DNA of 60,000 nt from Hydractinia symbiolongicarpus. Lineage: Eukaryota > Cnidaria > Hydrozoa > Anthoathecata > Hydractiniidae. Positions 24,301 to 35,314 of the stretch are shown here, piece after piece (position 1 is the first letter of the stretch; each line of letters starts with the position of its first letter). The stretch covers positions 21,888,001 to 21,948,000 of the forward strand of contig NC_079884.1 in the NCBI RefSeq assembly GCF_029227915.1. Reading direction: 5' to 3'. The notes under the pieces were generated by a model. It worked only from the letters and a program-made list of their open reading frames with translations. It was not told where the DNA came from and ran no database searches. A program made the translations under genes and the position numbers.

Positions 24301-25207
24301 AAATTAAATGGGAAAATGATAAGTGTGTATTGTGACATGGTGACAGATGGAGGTAGGGTATCTACAACTACTATTTCTTATCTTACTTATTTTCACCCAA
24401 AAACTGTCATTTCTGACATCGGCTGATTTTGCGGATTTAATTTAATTGATTCAATATAAGAAAATAATTAATAAGTTTGGATAAATTTTATCGAAATCAT
24501 GAAATAATTAGCAGATTATTTAATCGGATTGCAGTATCGCTACCGTTTCATGTGCTGTGGAGTTGATACCAGCTGGTAAAAACCTCTTTATTCTGCTTGA
24601 TTTTTCTTAAATCGTTTATAAAAAAATTGTCGTTTAATTGGCCAACCTTATTTTGATTTTAAGCTTTTGACAGTTCTAGTTGTTAAAAAAAAACAGTTAC
24701 TTATTCTCATTTTTTGCAGGAGGCTGGACACAGATAACTCATCTAGACACATCACTACAGGCTCATGAAATTTCAGATGCTACAAAAATTGGTGACGTAT
24801 TCTTTAAGAATTTTGTTCTTACTCACGATGGTCTGTCAATGTTAAGGGAACTGGTTGATTTCAAGCAACTAAGGATACGATGCAGTAAACCCGCACATCA
24901 CGACAGAATTGTTGACATAGCAACAACAACGTCATCTGTTTTGGATTATTTCACTGGAGTCACTGATGAAAGACCTTACGCGTGCGGTGGATTTTATCCG
25001 TTAGAAGAAGACAACTCCGTTTTGGCTCAAAGATGCGCTCAGTGGAACGACGGAAAATTTGGTCATCATACCCGCTTCGGTGTCAATGAGCGCTTTAAAT
25101 ATAATATACTTGATATATATTATGTAGCTACTGTACACTGGCTAGATAGTCTATGTGACGATATAACTCTTGAAGGTCCAGCCATTTATCAGTACTATGT
25201 GCGGTAA
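12314..25207 (+). CDS. secreted PAN-EGF-propeller-LamG-fibrinogen-like mosaic protein, ten exons
   Basis: Ten exons join in frame with GT-AG borders: 12314-12640, 15529-15622, 15709-16056, 17397-17735, 19066-19297, 21564-21682, 22458-22610, 22682-22861, 24188-24352, 24720-25207, giving 814 codons and a TAA stop. Residues 1-19 are a signal peptide; a furin-like RQKR follows at 23-26. Residues 36-109 form a PAN/apple domain with Cys 60, 61, 64, 70 and 83. Exon 2 (110-140) is a short cysteine-rich EGF-like piece. Exons 3 and 4 (141-256, 257-369) are two copies of one module with YWYAIG and IYEWYG-type strands, like tectonin or propeller blades. Exons 5-8 (370-597) look like a LamG/concanavalin-type domain (FTISMWFRTT ... 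NQIVISW ... YLNG ... VAIWHALLLDQQILQLY). Exons 9-10 (598-814) begin as a fibrinogen-related domain (SC...SGYYWIKLNG, VYCDMVTDGGGWTQI), but the C-terminal half is divergent. Probably an extracellular recognition or adhesion protein. Internal introns are mostly phase 1, as in shuffled modules. The weakest joins are exons 1-2 and 2-3 (83-base intron). Confidence 0.82.
13681..13764 (+). repeat. 42-bp tandem duplication in intron 1
   Basis: Two adjacent diverged copies, 13681-13722 and 13723-13764, each starting AAGTAGCTA and containing CGATTCA.AAAGATTCT. Intron 1 (12641-15528) otherwise shows no exon or gene. Confidence 0.7.
16919..16957 (+). repeat. 11-bp tandem repeat in intron 3
   Basis: Three units of the type CAACGTTATTG in a row. 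The rest of the intron (16057-17396) is AT-rich and empty apart from a purine-rich stretch near 16480. Confidence 0.75.
17967..18113. repeat. hairpin and (TAGC)n tract in intron 4
   Basis: ATCATGGAGGTAGAAAT and its complement, with one mismatch, form a hairpin at 17967-18007. About 85 bases on (18091-18113) is a pure (TAGC)n run, the longest of the many GCTAGC-rich spots in the window. Confidence 0.7.
18525..18600 (-). mobile_element. tRNA-derived SINE head
   Basis: The minus strand shows an A-box-like TTGCTCAGTCAGTAGGGCG and, about 30 bases on, a B-box-like GGGTTTGATACC, the spacing of an RNA polymerase III promoter in a tRNA. The acceptor stem and 3' part do not form a proper cloverleaf, so a SINE relic is likelier than a tRNA gene. 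The body beyond 18525 was not delimited. Confidence 0.5.
22905..23305. mobile_element. non-autonomous pogo-like element in intron 8
   Basis: The left end TACAGTCAAGACTCGCTATT and the right end, read inward as TACAGTTCGATTTCGTTAT, are inverted termini bounded by TA. The interior repeats TTCGAGAT-type motifs. About 400 bases with no transposase frame. The terminal CAGT and flanking TA point to the pogo/Tigger branch of Tc1-mariner by family knowledge. Confidence 0.6.
24055..24160 (+). repeat. dispersed repeat, copy 2, intron 8
   Basis: Same family and orientation as 3180-3290. It ends just before the acceptor of exon 9 at 24188. Confidence 0.6.
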
Positions 25208-25279
25208 GAACAGAATAAGACGAAGGTCAAAAAGAAGAATAATGATACTATACTTCGCATACCGTATTCTCTCTATCTT

Positions 25280-25400
25280 CCGCCCAATCTCTACTTAACG
25301 CCTTTCTCCAAAAAAAGCGAGCCCTAAAACCAAAATCCGTATTAAACGCCCCTTTCTATTTAACGTCCCTCTCTAATAAACGCCCATCTCGTATTTATGC
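25280..25400 (+). repeat. degenerate AACGCCC repeat in the 3' region
   Basis: Repeated short blocks of the type TTAACGCC-TCTC and TAATAAACGCCC lie just after the mosaic gene's stop. Related blocks occur near 36390, 56895-56960 and 57165-57200. This is a simple dispersed family of unknown origin. Confidence 0.5.
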
Positions 25401-25429
25401 AAAAAAAAAAACAATTTACACTGAAATCA

Positions 25430-25435
25430 AATAAA
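25430..25435 (+). terminator. candidate polyadenylation signal AATAAA
   Basis: First good AATAAA in open sequence after the mosaic gene, about 220 bases past its stop; another AATAAA lies in the repeat near 25374. Either could be used. Confidence 0.35.
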
Positions 25436-26795
25436 GACAATGTTTGGACGGAGTGTGTTAACGGTTAGTATATCTATACATATTTCGAGAGATATATTTA
25501 ATTAATTAGACCTAAAGGCTTAGCTATAAAGCAAATAGTTAAATCTTTCTACCAAATTTAAAAATTATTTTTTCAGATAGTGGCCTACTTGAGAAGCTTG
25601 TCATGTTTTTTATACTTGAACCTTAGTTAATTACATCATAGACATATAATCTCTTTTAATTATATATCAAAGACTACAAAGCAATTTTATTTTGACGCGA
25701 ACAAACTGTTTTTAAATATATTAACCTGTTTATTTACGTTTAAATTATCACACACTGCAACATTGCACGATTATGTTTATATGATATATCTCAATATTTA
25801 TTATTGGAAGCACTTTATTGTAATTCATACATGCTTTTGTATAAGAAACACTTTTTGTGCATAGTTTCAAATTTCACTGATTTTTTCCGAAATTGGCAAA
25901 CTTGTGCAAAGTTTTCCATATTATGAAAATTGCCGTCCATAAGCAGGCCAGCCATTATCATGTAGAGTCAATACAATAAAAGCAAGTTTTTTGTAGGTTA
26001 TTACCCTGTAAAGGTGGTACCAGCTGGTGTCGTTGATTCGGTTAAAATTTTTTATAGCATCGTCTTGTACACATTCCAGTTTGCAACAAAAGGTTTCGAA
26101 TTTGGGCAAGGTCTAGTTCTCTGAGAGGACATTCTCTAGGACTCGTCATCTGAGCCATGGTCCCTCCTGGGAATATTAGCCAGTATTACCCCTCGGTAAT
26201 AATAATAACAACATTCCCTCGTTATTTGTGAGGCTGCCCATGCAAAATATGCACATCTATCTATTTCTATGCGTGATGAACGTGTCTTAAATCCTCAAGT
26301 TATCTATCCCAGTACAATGTAAAAGGTGGCACATTGAAAGTCTTTATCTTTACCGCTAAGGCCACTTGCCTTTGCACAAATAATCCATTCCTTCCAATTT
26401 GTCTGCTATGATTTATTTTGCGTTAGTTTACTTCTGACACCATATAATAAACAGCGCATTTAATGCACCATGTTGTTTTACTTATGCAAGATGATTCAAG
26501 AATAAATTCGATAAAACTGGGAACCCCATAAAACTAACTTGTTATAAATCTCTCTGAAGTCGCAAAGGCAATAATTGAATGGCATTTGAGAAAAGTGAGA
26601 TTCAATACCCTATGTGATACCCGAAAGCCGAGACTATAATTATTATTATTTTCTTTTAATATGAACGAAAATAAAAACACATTTTAATATGTATATTTCT
26701 TCCTTGTACGGAAATATTTGTTGCACGTAATATGCGTATATGTTGCTGGCTTTACGTTTTAATTATCATACACTGCAACAATGCACGGTTATGTA
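25436..26795. other. intergenic, no confident gene
   Basis: AT-rich DNA. A 62-codon frame at 25921-26109 (-) resembles a retroelement remnant in composition, but no diagnostic motif is visible. The sequence near 25750 (AAATTATCACACACTGCAAC) recurs almost exactly near 26762. Confidence 0.45.
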
Positions 26796-26976
26796 TCTCT
26801 TTAATAATATCCGTCGTCTGTCTGTGTGTCTGCGAAAGCGACGTCCCGTAACGGAAACACGAAATTTTTAAAATGCGCACCAATACGAAATGCGATATAT
26901 TTCTGTCCACTTTGTTGCAACGGGTTAATTTATAGGACGGGCGACTCCGTGGATTTTTCCACGGGCTAACGACTAG
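26796..26976 (+). mobile_element. non-autonomous Helitron, complete (181 bp)
   Basis: Starts TCTCTTTAATAATATCCGTC after an A, and ends with the hairpin CCGTGGATTTTTCCACGG (26947-26964), a short spacer and CTAG, followed by T. A 5' TC, a 3' hairpin about 10 bases before CTRR, and insertion between A and T are the hallmarks of Helitrons in published families. There is no Rep/helicase coding; it would depend on an autonomous copy elsewhere. Confidence 0.8.
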
Positions 26977-27085
26977 TCTCTTTAATAACGGAATTATTAA
27001 AATGCGCACGAATATCAAATGCGATATATTTTTATCCACTTTGTTGGGACGCGTAAATTTAAAGGACGAGCGAACGGGACACAGT
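26977..27085 (+). mobile_element. second tandem Helitron copy, 3'-truncated
   Basis: Begins TCTCTTTAATAACGG at the very base after the CTAG of the preceding copy. It shares AAAATGCGCACGAATA, AATGCGATATATTT and AAATTTAAAGGACG with it, and is lost before the hairpin. Confidence 0.75.
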
Positions 27086-27235
27086 TGGCAAAAAATCGCC
27101 TTTCGAAAGGTTTTTAAGACAAGTGGTAAAAATTTTGAAATGTTATAAAATATTTCGAAATGTTCCTTACACTATGAGATATTTTCTTCGAAAGATTTCT
27201 TTAACAAGAAAACTGTACGTGTAAGCCCCCCCTTT

Positions 27236-27420
27236 AAATATAGGAATAGGTTGCGTTGATAGTAGTATTGAAGATGTTTGTATTGAAGGCGCAGATGATA
27301 TATTGCTTGCGTTGAACATGAAGTATGTGTCAGTGAAATGGCTGAAACAATACAAGGCTGCGATAACGGTAGTGTGGATGGTGTTTGTGCAGGAGCTGAT
27401 GGATCGATTAAGTTTGCAAT
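27236..27420 (+). pseudogene. cysteine-repeat exon remnant
   Basis: In two adjoining plus frames, offset by one base near 27305, the translation reads GCVDSSIEDVCIEGADD, then ACVEHEVCVSEM, then GCDNGSVDGVCAGADG. The first and last blocks are clearly repeats of each other, with the pattern GC-x6/7-VC-GAD. An upstream TATAG could be an acceptor. The frameshift and the lack of partner exons suggest a dead exon. The family is not recognised. Confidence 0.35.
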
Positions 27421-28900
27421 TGGAACCTTTTTGACGTCAGCTGGCCTTTTCATCTCTGAGTTGCTTTCGTTTTCTTTTTGCCCTCGTTTTACTCTTTAGA
27501 GAAGCCTACTGAGTTTCTGATGTTAGGTCTCTTTTCGTATTGCTTCAAAAAGGTTTGACCACATTCAACTTGCATGCAATGTAGACAGTACGCGAGCATA
27601 TTTCGAAACTTTTAAACCGAAAGCAACATGTTAAAATGTTTTTTTTCTTGTTCATTCCAACTGTAAATGGTTGTTCTTTGTTTTTAGCATTTTTCACATT
27701 ATATGTATCGCCAACTCCTTTGATGAACGTATGTTTTGCTTTGAATAGACCAACATATCATCTGTGATATCTTAGGTTGAAAAAAAAAAGAAAATACCGA
27801 ATATAAAATAGCGAAATAGTGAGCGAAATTAACCATAAAATTCATTTTTCTTTTCGTCAAAACGTTTTGTTGTCAATTCCATTGAAGCAGGAAAAATAAA
27901 ACCAAGATGTTTTTCAAATAACAGTAGACAATGGACACGTGCTTAAGGAAATAAGAAAAAAATTATTACCCGTGACTTTTGTGTAATAAAGTTTACATCA
28001 TTACACTAAGGTTTTTATGAGAGCAATGACATGTTAACACGGCTGTTTCTTTAGAACTTCGCCTGTTACAGATACACGGAACTGGCGTATTATTATATAG
28101 ATTATATAGAAAACATCGCCAAAAAAAATTGATAAAAAAAAATAATCAGGGTATCGGGTCCTGGGTGTCACATAGGGTATCGGGTCCCACTTTTCTCATA
28201 TGCCTAATTGAACCGTGAATATTTATGTTCGTTTCATAAAAATATGTTTTATCTAAGAAGAGAATTTTGAAGTAAACAGAAGAAAAGATAAGCTTTTTGC
28301 ACTGTAGAATTAAAAATAGATAAAACTTGCATTTGCTTCTCTGTAGGAAATAAAAATATAGCATATATTTCGTGTACAAACTGTAAGTAAAAGATATGAC
28401 ATATAAAAAAACAAGGCTGAGAATTTTGAATACTTAAAAGGAAACTTATAAATTGGAAGGGCTTTTGCTGAAAAGCAACATCAAGATATAAAATAGGAGT
28501 GCGGACTTTGGAAAAAAGTTAAGAAATCATACTTAGTAGTTCGTTCGGGTGAAAGGATATAATAAATTGTTCAAATATTTTAAAGGTTGTACAAAGAATA
28601 GAAAAATATAAGAAATAAAAAACGGGTTTATAATTAAATATGGGTTATATTGTATAATTCGGCATGGAAATACGACGCTCTTCAGCACCCTAAGGCGTTG
28701 ATCCCCTATCTTATACTACTTCTCGTTCCAACGCACTTTGTTTACATAACAAAAAATTTGAGCTTTGCTGTGTTTCTCTTGAATGACATCGTTAATTTAC
28801 CCAGCTAGAAAATTTACCGTAGTCATTTAACGTATTAGACATGGTATGTATCCCTCCCCACCCTCAATTTACCTACGTGTTTTTACGGGTTGATGACTAG
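27421..28900. other. intergenic, no gene seen
   Basis: AT-rich DNA. A 12-base GGGTATCGGGTC block is repeated at about 28149 and 28177. The last 30 bases (28870-28900) end ACGGGTTGATGACTAG, another degraded Helitron 3' end abutting the next element. Confidence 0.5.
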
Positions 28901-29625
28901 TTTCCATAACAATAAACGTCGTCTGTCTGCCGAGCAAAGACAAGTCATGCTAAACCTCGCGAGAAATTTTAAAGCTAAAAAAAAACAAATATGATATATT
29001 TTTGTCGACATCCTTGTTACGTGCTAATTTACGTGGTTTTTCTACGGAGAAAACGTGCAACGATTGAGCTATGCTCACGAAGGCCATTTTGTTATTTTTG
29101 ACTTTTTTCGCTTCGAAATACTTTGTATCTTTGTATCATATTTATCATGTTAACTAACACATTGTCACGTTTTTTTAGCCACGTACGTAAATCTTAAGCA
29201 CCATAATTTTTAAATTTTTTGTCGCGAACAAAGATTTTAGGGGAGCATCCTAAAGTTAGATAGCTAGCTAGCCTTATTTATTGCTATTCTTTTAAAGCTT
29301 GTTTTCAGTTATAGCCTAGATAACATTTTTTACTGAGCTAGCTACAGCTGGGGCAGCTGCTAGCTACCTCTAGCTAAAAAATAAAGTAGCCAAATACGGC
29401 TGGCTACAATAAAACTTTTGATCAATTATTCTTATTCAAAATGCAAATTTCACGAAAACTTTTTCCACAAAATAAAATTGCTGAGTGATTGTTTTATAAT
29501 AACTGCCGTCCAAGTAAATTTCAGTGATTAATGTTTAAAAACGAGCGAAAGTGCTCGAAGGAGTGATGCGGGAAATATGCACGACGAGCAATCACCCTCA
29601 GAATTTCCAACGGGTTAACGCCTAG
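28901..29625 (+). mobile_element. larger non-autonomous Helitron-like element (725 bp)
   Basis: Starts right after a CTAG (28897-28900) with TTTCCATAACAATAAACGTC and GTCTGTCTG, as in the 181-bp family, and ends CCAACGGGTTAACGC-CTAG followed by T. The interior carries a segment shared with about 36.6-37.07 kb (for example TTGTCACGTTTT and AATAAAATTGCTGAGT) and several GCTAGCTA tracts. No protein is coded. Confidence 0.6.
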
Positions 29626-30219
29626 TTTATTTAGAATAGTTCAGAGTATGTGCAGAATCGTTTTCACACAAACTGAACCACACTTGCGAAATGCTGGGCA
29701 AAGCATCAAAAGTTTGCACTCATAAAACACCAGTATGTATTGGATACTGTGGATGCACACTGGAAACTATGAATGTTGCCTGATACGTAACCTTACTTCT
29801 CATGTATTTGCCTTATGGGATAAAAAAATGCGGAACAAATTTTTTATCAGACAAATTATTCGACACCAGTGGAAAAAATCGTCCTTTTTGTTTATTTTCG
29901 AAAATCTTTATTTATGTTTTATGTATTCCTTTTTCTATGAGGGCGATAAAGAAGCTCTACATTATGGTTTTCAATTCGGTATTCTTAAGTATAATTTCTC
30001 GGAAGAACCACCCCCCCCCCACCCCTCAACCTTTATTTCTCTCGAAAAACTTTGTTACGTTTGTCCGATATGTATTTTTTCCGTTAGGATATTGGATAAA
30101 TTCTATTAAAATACCACGATTTTTGAATTCTTTCAATTCTTTCAAAGTGCAGAACATTATAACCTGACAGGACTCTTATGACTCGAATCTTCAGACATAA
30201 AAGCAGCTTGTTTAAAAAG
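29626..30219. other. intergenic, no gene
   Basis: Two overlapping plus-strand open frames (29735-30167) run through a poly-C tract and have no exon signals or motifs; I treat them as chance. Confidence 0.5.
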
Positions 30220-32849
30220 TTAATATGTATTTATCAAACGATTTCTTTTCCTTGTACAAAAACAACCCCCTGTGCATGGGTTTGAACCACATGGTGGAGC
30301 AGGCGTTGAGGCATCAGTGTAGGGTGATGTAGACAATTCAGGAGTTGTTTTTGGCCGTAGTGATGAAGCTACTGTTGTTGTTGTGTGACGCTTAGTTACA
30401 GATTTCGTTGAATTTTTAGCTGCTGTAGTTGGTCTGTATGTTGTTGATTTTCTTCCTGGAATCAATGTAGAATTACCTCTTGGTTGAAGTGTTGGGGGCG
30501 TGTTAGTTCTGACAACACCAGTCGGCGTACCTTCTCTTGTGGTTGTTATTAGTGGTCGTTTTGTTGTTAAAATCACTGGAATGCCACGACAGCCGTACAC
30601 TTCAAATCGTAAGCAAGGTCTAGAGTGATAATTGACAATAACAAGCTTGACAGCATCTGTACGCACTACTTCTTCCAGCTTGTTGTATCTGATTGTGTCT
30701 GTTTCATAATTTCCTTGCAGTACCTGCAAACAAAGGTCGAGTTAGGCTTTGTACTTCAGCGATAGACAGTACGACATAATGCGTTGGGAAAACTATGTAC
30801 TGTGCCAAAATATTTGTTGAAATTAGTTCTACTATCTGGTTGATAATTTGTTATAATGGTTAAAGTTTATAGCAAATTTAAAATTCTTTGTTGAAATTTT
30901 GTTGAAAGTTTGCCAACTAGGGACCGTGTAAAAAGAGGCATTTCATCAGTTTAAAAGGATGAATCTTTCAGTTCGCGCTGATTGTGTATTTCCGCCTCAA
31001 CATGTACTATCTGCGTAGTGAAGGTAGTTAGCTAGACACATGCAGTTTATCTAAAGGACACGTCAATTACAAAAAGAGTCAATTAGTATTGTGGCACACA
31101 TAACTTTTACATCAAGGTAACTAAATAGACATACAGTAGAATTATCACCGTCTCTATAGTACACCCATTCGTCTTCAACTGGAGCTAGATACATCAGTTC
31201 AAAACTTGCCACCCAAGCTATAGTTTTATATTGACCTAAAAATTTGGCATAATGTATTGAGCATGACTGGAGTTTTGAAAGGAGGTTATACACAATTTTG
31301 TCGAAAAGAAAGACTTGAACACGTTTTATAGACGTTTTAGTGATCTCTGCATTTTTAAACTCGTTAAATAAAAAAATCTGGTAGTCAATTAAATTTAAGT
31401 GCCTTCCGAAAATAATGTTAGGTTCTTGCTTTTGTGGTAGCTATTGTCACATGTGAAAATTTTCATAAGTTTTTGCCTCTTGCGCAAGGTAAACACGTAG
31501 TCATTTTAGAAACAGAAAAGCGTATTTACCACACAGTCGCCTTGAGAAATCTTTATCGTATAAAAGTAAGGGTAACCCAACTTTAGTCAAAAAATAAGCT
31601 TTTAAATGATCAAAACTTACTTTGCAAAGCAACCTTTGTAATTGTGTAAATTTTACCCAAAATTACTTTAATCCAATGCGGTGATTCGGCAGTTCTATCA
31701 GCGCACCAACCACCTGAGTTTTCTGTCGTTGTTATCTGATTCAATCGTGCGTTGTTTGGGTAATAAGAAATTTTCTTATGTTTGTCCTTTCGAACTGAAC
31801 TGCAAAAGAAGTTATCTCCTCGAATGAGATTTGAATTGGCAATACCTAGACGTAAAATCAATATATCTGTTAATTTTCGTTAGTTTATAAAAATTGTATA
31901 AATAAAAACTAAATTGTTTTTATATATTTTTTGTATATCAGCAAGAATAGGTTGGACCTAATTAAATACCTTAAAGTCGGAAATTATTTTTTGTTTATCT
32001 CACCTTATGTCTCTAATGGTTCTCGCAAAAGAGATGTGAAAGTCTCCCTTTAGAAAGTACAGTGGATGGCCCAGTTTTATGAATATATCAGACCAATTCC
32101 TGATTTAAAATTTGTTGAAAATATCTGTTATAGTCGACAATCTTTTAAAGGAAAATGCTTGATTCGTTTCAACGATGTATTTTTAGTATTAATACTGTGC
32201 TTTCCTTTTGTTAATCATCGAATAATTACTGCATTAAATTTTGTAAGAGCATATTTGAAATTTATCCTATTTTAACTGTGTGAAATTTACAGGTAGCGCG
32301 AATATCATTTTACCATGGATGCATGGAAATTTAGGGCGCGAAAAATAAAGTGCTTGAAGCTAAAAGGCGCGCAAAATTAATTTATAGCAAAAATAACACT
32401 ATATGATAGAAAATTTATAATATATACTTTTAAATACTTTTATTTTGCAGTTTAGGAAACAAAGACAAAATTCTTAACATCAGTGTTTTATGTATATTTA
32501 AAACTAAACAATAAAAATCAGGTAAACTTTATTTTTGAGGCAGGTTTTCGGTGTCTTACAGAATTCAGATTATTTCTTCGATAAAACTGTTAGTTCACTT
32601 AAAAAGAAAGTACCGACCGATTGGATCGAAACAACTTTGTTTAATTCTCGAGCATTCTCTTTCGTCGGATCCATCTACGCAATCACGTTCACTGTCACAT
32701 CTCCAATAATCAGGAATACATTTCATATCAACACCACATTGAAATTGATTACCAGCACACTTCGTTGCTGCTAGTTGGGTTTTTGTAGCCATTGGAAAAA
32801 CAGTTGTTGGTAGGTATGAGAAACAGATAAATATAATATAACGAAACAT
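30220..32849 (-). CDS. secreted LDLa + F5/8 type C protein with mucin-like stalk, four exons
   Basis: Exons on the minus strand are 32849-32618, 31845-31621, 31235-31135 and 30723-30220. Phases match throughout (1, 1, 0) and give 353 residues. Residues 1-19 are a signal peptide. Residues 31-66 are a full LDLa module (Cys 31, 38, 44, 51, 57, 66 with the calcium-site DGSDE). From Cys 73 to Cys 231 runs an F5/8 type C (discoidin) domain: [35 protein letters not shown] and [13 protein letters not shown]. This fold usually binds glycans or lipids. A Thr/Ser/Pro-rich stretch (about 235-318), likely heavily O-glycosylated, follows, and then a Cys-rich basic tail ([11 protein letters not shown]). No membrane segment is visible, so it is probably secreted. 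The first donor is the unusual GTCGGT. I chose the ATG at 32849 because the signal peptide starts there; an in-frame ATG lies 17 codons upstream. Confidence 0.82.
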
Positions 32850-34082
32850 TTCTTCTTCACACTTTTTTACAGAAAGTGATCTTTTATTAACATAGTCCAA
32901 GGTACAAAAGCATTTCTAATTGTCCAGTATCTTTTTATCTAAATTAAAAACACATTCAACAAATGCATTTACGTTCCTTTTCTTATATTTTGTAAGAACG
33001 GCGAGGCTGAGGCTTTTGTGTAAAATTCAGAACATATTTAAACGAATTCCTTTACAACAATTAAGAACAAAATAATACGAGTCAGGAATTATTAAAGACC
33101 AATTATTTTGAACATCAACATCATCTATTTTCTCCAAAACATAAACAAGAACATTTGCGGCCGTAAACAAGCACATAACAAAAACGTGTACAGTTTTATG
33201 TTTATTTTTGAATGTTAAATAGGTCAAGAAACCATACTAAGTAAAATCTGTGTTTGTTATTTTCACACACTCAAAGTTCAAAATAACTGACCTAGATCTC
33301 AGTTAAATACACTTTGCTCCCGCGCAAGTATACCTTCTCATTGCTTTACATCAATATAAAATAAAGCACTTACCTAACATTCTGTGGAAGTGTATTAACG
33401 TTAACAAAAATCATAAGTAATCGTGAATGCGGAAATCTTTAAATCATACAGAACGAATTTCAGCGAGTATGAACTTTAAATTATATGCTCGACCTCTCTT
33501 GTCTTATAATATGCCATCTATTGAGTTAGAAGCTTAGGATTTAATTGTTTTTTTTATGGGTGTTTTTTGTTGCGCAAACTTTTTAAAATTTTAATCTATA
33601 ATCAGCTATGTCAAAAACAAAGGTGTCCATAGATTTAAAATTTTAGAAAAATTCAAGAGGTTTTTGAATTTAAGAGGACATAATTTAGAAAAAAACACTA
33701 AAAACGTATAACAACCATTCCATATTTCAGGAGAGTTTGGCCATTCTTAAGAGTTACTAACAATCAAGACTGTCCTAACGTGCCTACTGGTTAGTACAAT
33801 AAAAAAGATAACAAAAATTACTGACTGGAAAGAAAAAATGCATGTCTCAGGAGAAATTCATAATTTTGGTTAAAAATTTCAGATTATTAGGATATTCTAG
33901 CATATGTTTTATTTTTTAGGTTAGTTAGGTGAGATTAGAAGGGTCGAACTCTTCCGCTATAAGAAGGCATTTACTTAAAAAGAAGGATAACAGGGACAAA
34001 ACAAAAATTTACATTACTTCAATTAAAAATTTGTTCCTTAAACCTGGACATTCTACCATGCTTGTATCCGTCAAATTTCATT
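32850..34082. other. intergenic upstream of the stalked LDLa gene
   Basis: Presumed promoter region of the minus-strand gene. No TATA box stands out. Open frames here look random. Confidence 0.5.
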
Positions 34083-34268
34083 TTATAATCTAAACACATG
34101 TGTTTTCGTGTCTTGCGCGCCAAAGGTCAGAAGTTCGCTGATATGTTTTCCGCCATAATCTTTTAATTCAATCTTGTTTCCTTTTGCCAGCAAAAAATCC
34201 TTTTCTAGGTTTACTATAATGTTATAATGAAGAAAAAAAGTAATAAGGAATAATAACTTCTTTTCCAT
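34083..34268 (-). CDS. possible small secreted peptide (61 aa) or first exon
   Basis: Opens with a convincing signal peptide (MEKKLLFLITFFLHYNIIVN), followed by 41 charged residues with no cysteine (KGNKIELKDYGGKHISELLT and more) to a TAA. It could be a complete short peptide gene or exon 1 of a longer gene whose donor I could not place. The amphipathic character and the ATG context (CCGGGATGG) argue mildly for a real gene. No family is recognised. Confidence 0.3.
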   Translation of the reverse strand: MEKKLLFLITFFLHYNIIVNLEKDFLLAKGNKIELKDYGGKHISELLTFGAQDTKTHVFRL

Positions 34269-35314
34269 CCCGGCTGTCAGATTTTAAGTGTCCAAAATGT
34301 CACTACGAAGTCTGTGTTTGGCTGAACTATCATTTATCATACTCACAAATGTCTATTTTAATAAATCTAGTGGATACATATTCAATTATAATAGGCTATT
34401 CAAATCCAAATCTCTCAGTATTAATAAGATCAGTAGATTCTCTCTGTATGAAAAAATGCTGGTTATCTACTATCAGCATACATATTGTTCTGTCACAAAT
34501 TGTTATAATTTCCGTACTCATCGCAATTTGTAGTAAATTTAACGCATTTTTCAATAGAAAAAAACACATCAATAGCGCTCTACGAGAATAGGGCGTTCAC
34601 ATCTTATTTGATGGCTTCTACGCAGAGTGGTTTATATAAACAAGACGTATGATATACGTAAACAACCTCGCGAATAAAGTTTACAAAAAGCTGTCTATTA
34701 GATTGTGATTTCTGTTACGAAGTTGACACGACATATTTTGCTATTTAGATATGCAATAATATTTGTTATACACTATGCCGTTATTTTTCAAAATCGGTGA
34801 GATCTTGAACGGAAAATTCCTCGAAACTTCAATTTTCAATGCGTCAGTCTGAGGTAAACTCACTGACAGGAAGAAGAAAGACTACAAACCCCTCCTAAAA
34901 TTTGCGAAATTCAGTAACTCAATAATCCTTTCGGAGTGTTTCTGAAATCATATTTCTCTATGTTGGCGTGTCATTAGCGTAGCGAAAAGAATTCCGTTCT
35001 CGTCATTATTTACAATATAATTTGCTTTTTGCTTACATTTTAACCAAATTTTGTAAAATCGATGTATTTAATAAATTGATATGGTGGAGCGTCTTCGTTT
35101 CTCTCTTACGTAATATTGTGGTAATTTTATTTGTCGCAGACTACTTTTTAGACATTTGGGGAGACCTTAATTCTGCCTACATTCATTTTTGTAAACCTTG
35201 GTGGAAACACCTTTATTTTACCAGTTAGTTAAATAATGCTTTTGAACTCTTAACTCATATTTTCAAAAAATGAAAGTTATAACAGCAGAGGAAAAAAAAG
35301 TAAAAATTAGTTAC

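Noticed and set aside
26752-27039. 95-codon minus frame with an internal repeat
   Set aside because: The repeat in the protein is just the two tandem Helitron copies.
27172-27453. 93-codon minus frame
   Set aside because: Antisense to the cysteine-repeat remnant; low-complexity Ser/Thr composition without motif.
29735-30167. Two long overlapping plus-strand frames
   Set aside because: They cross a poly-C tract and lack splice, start or domain evidence.
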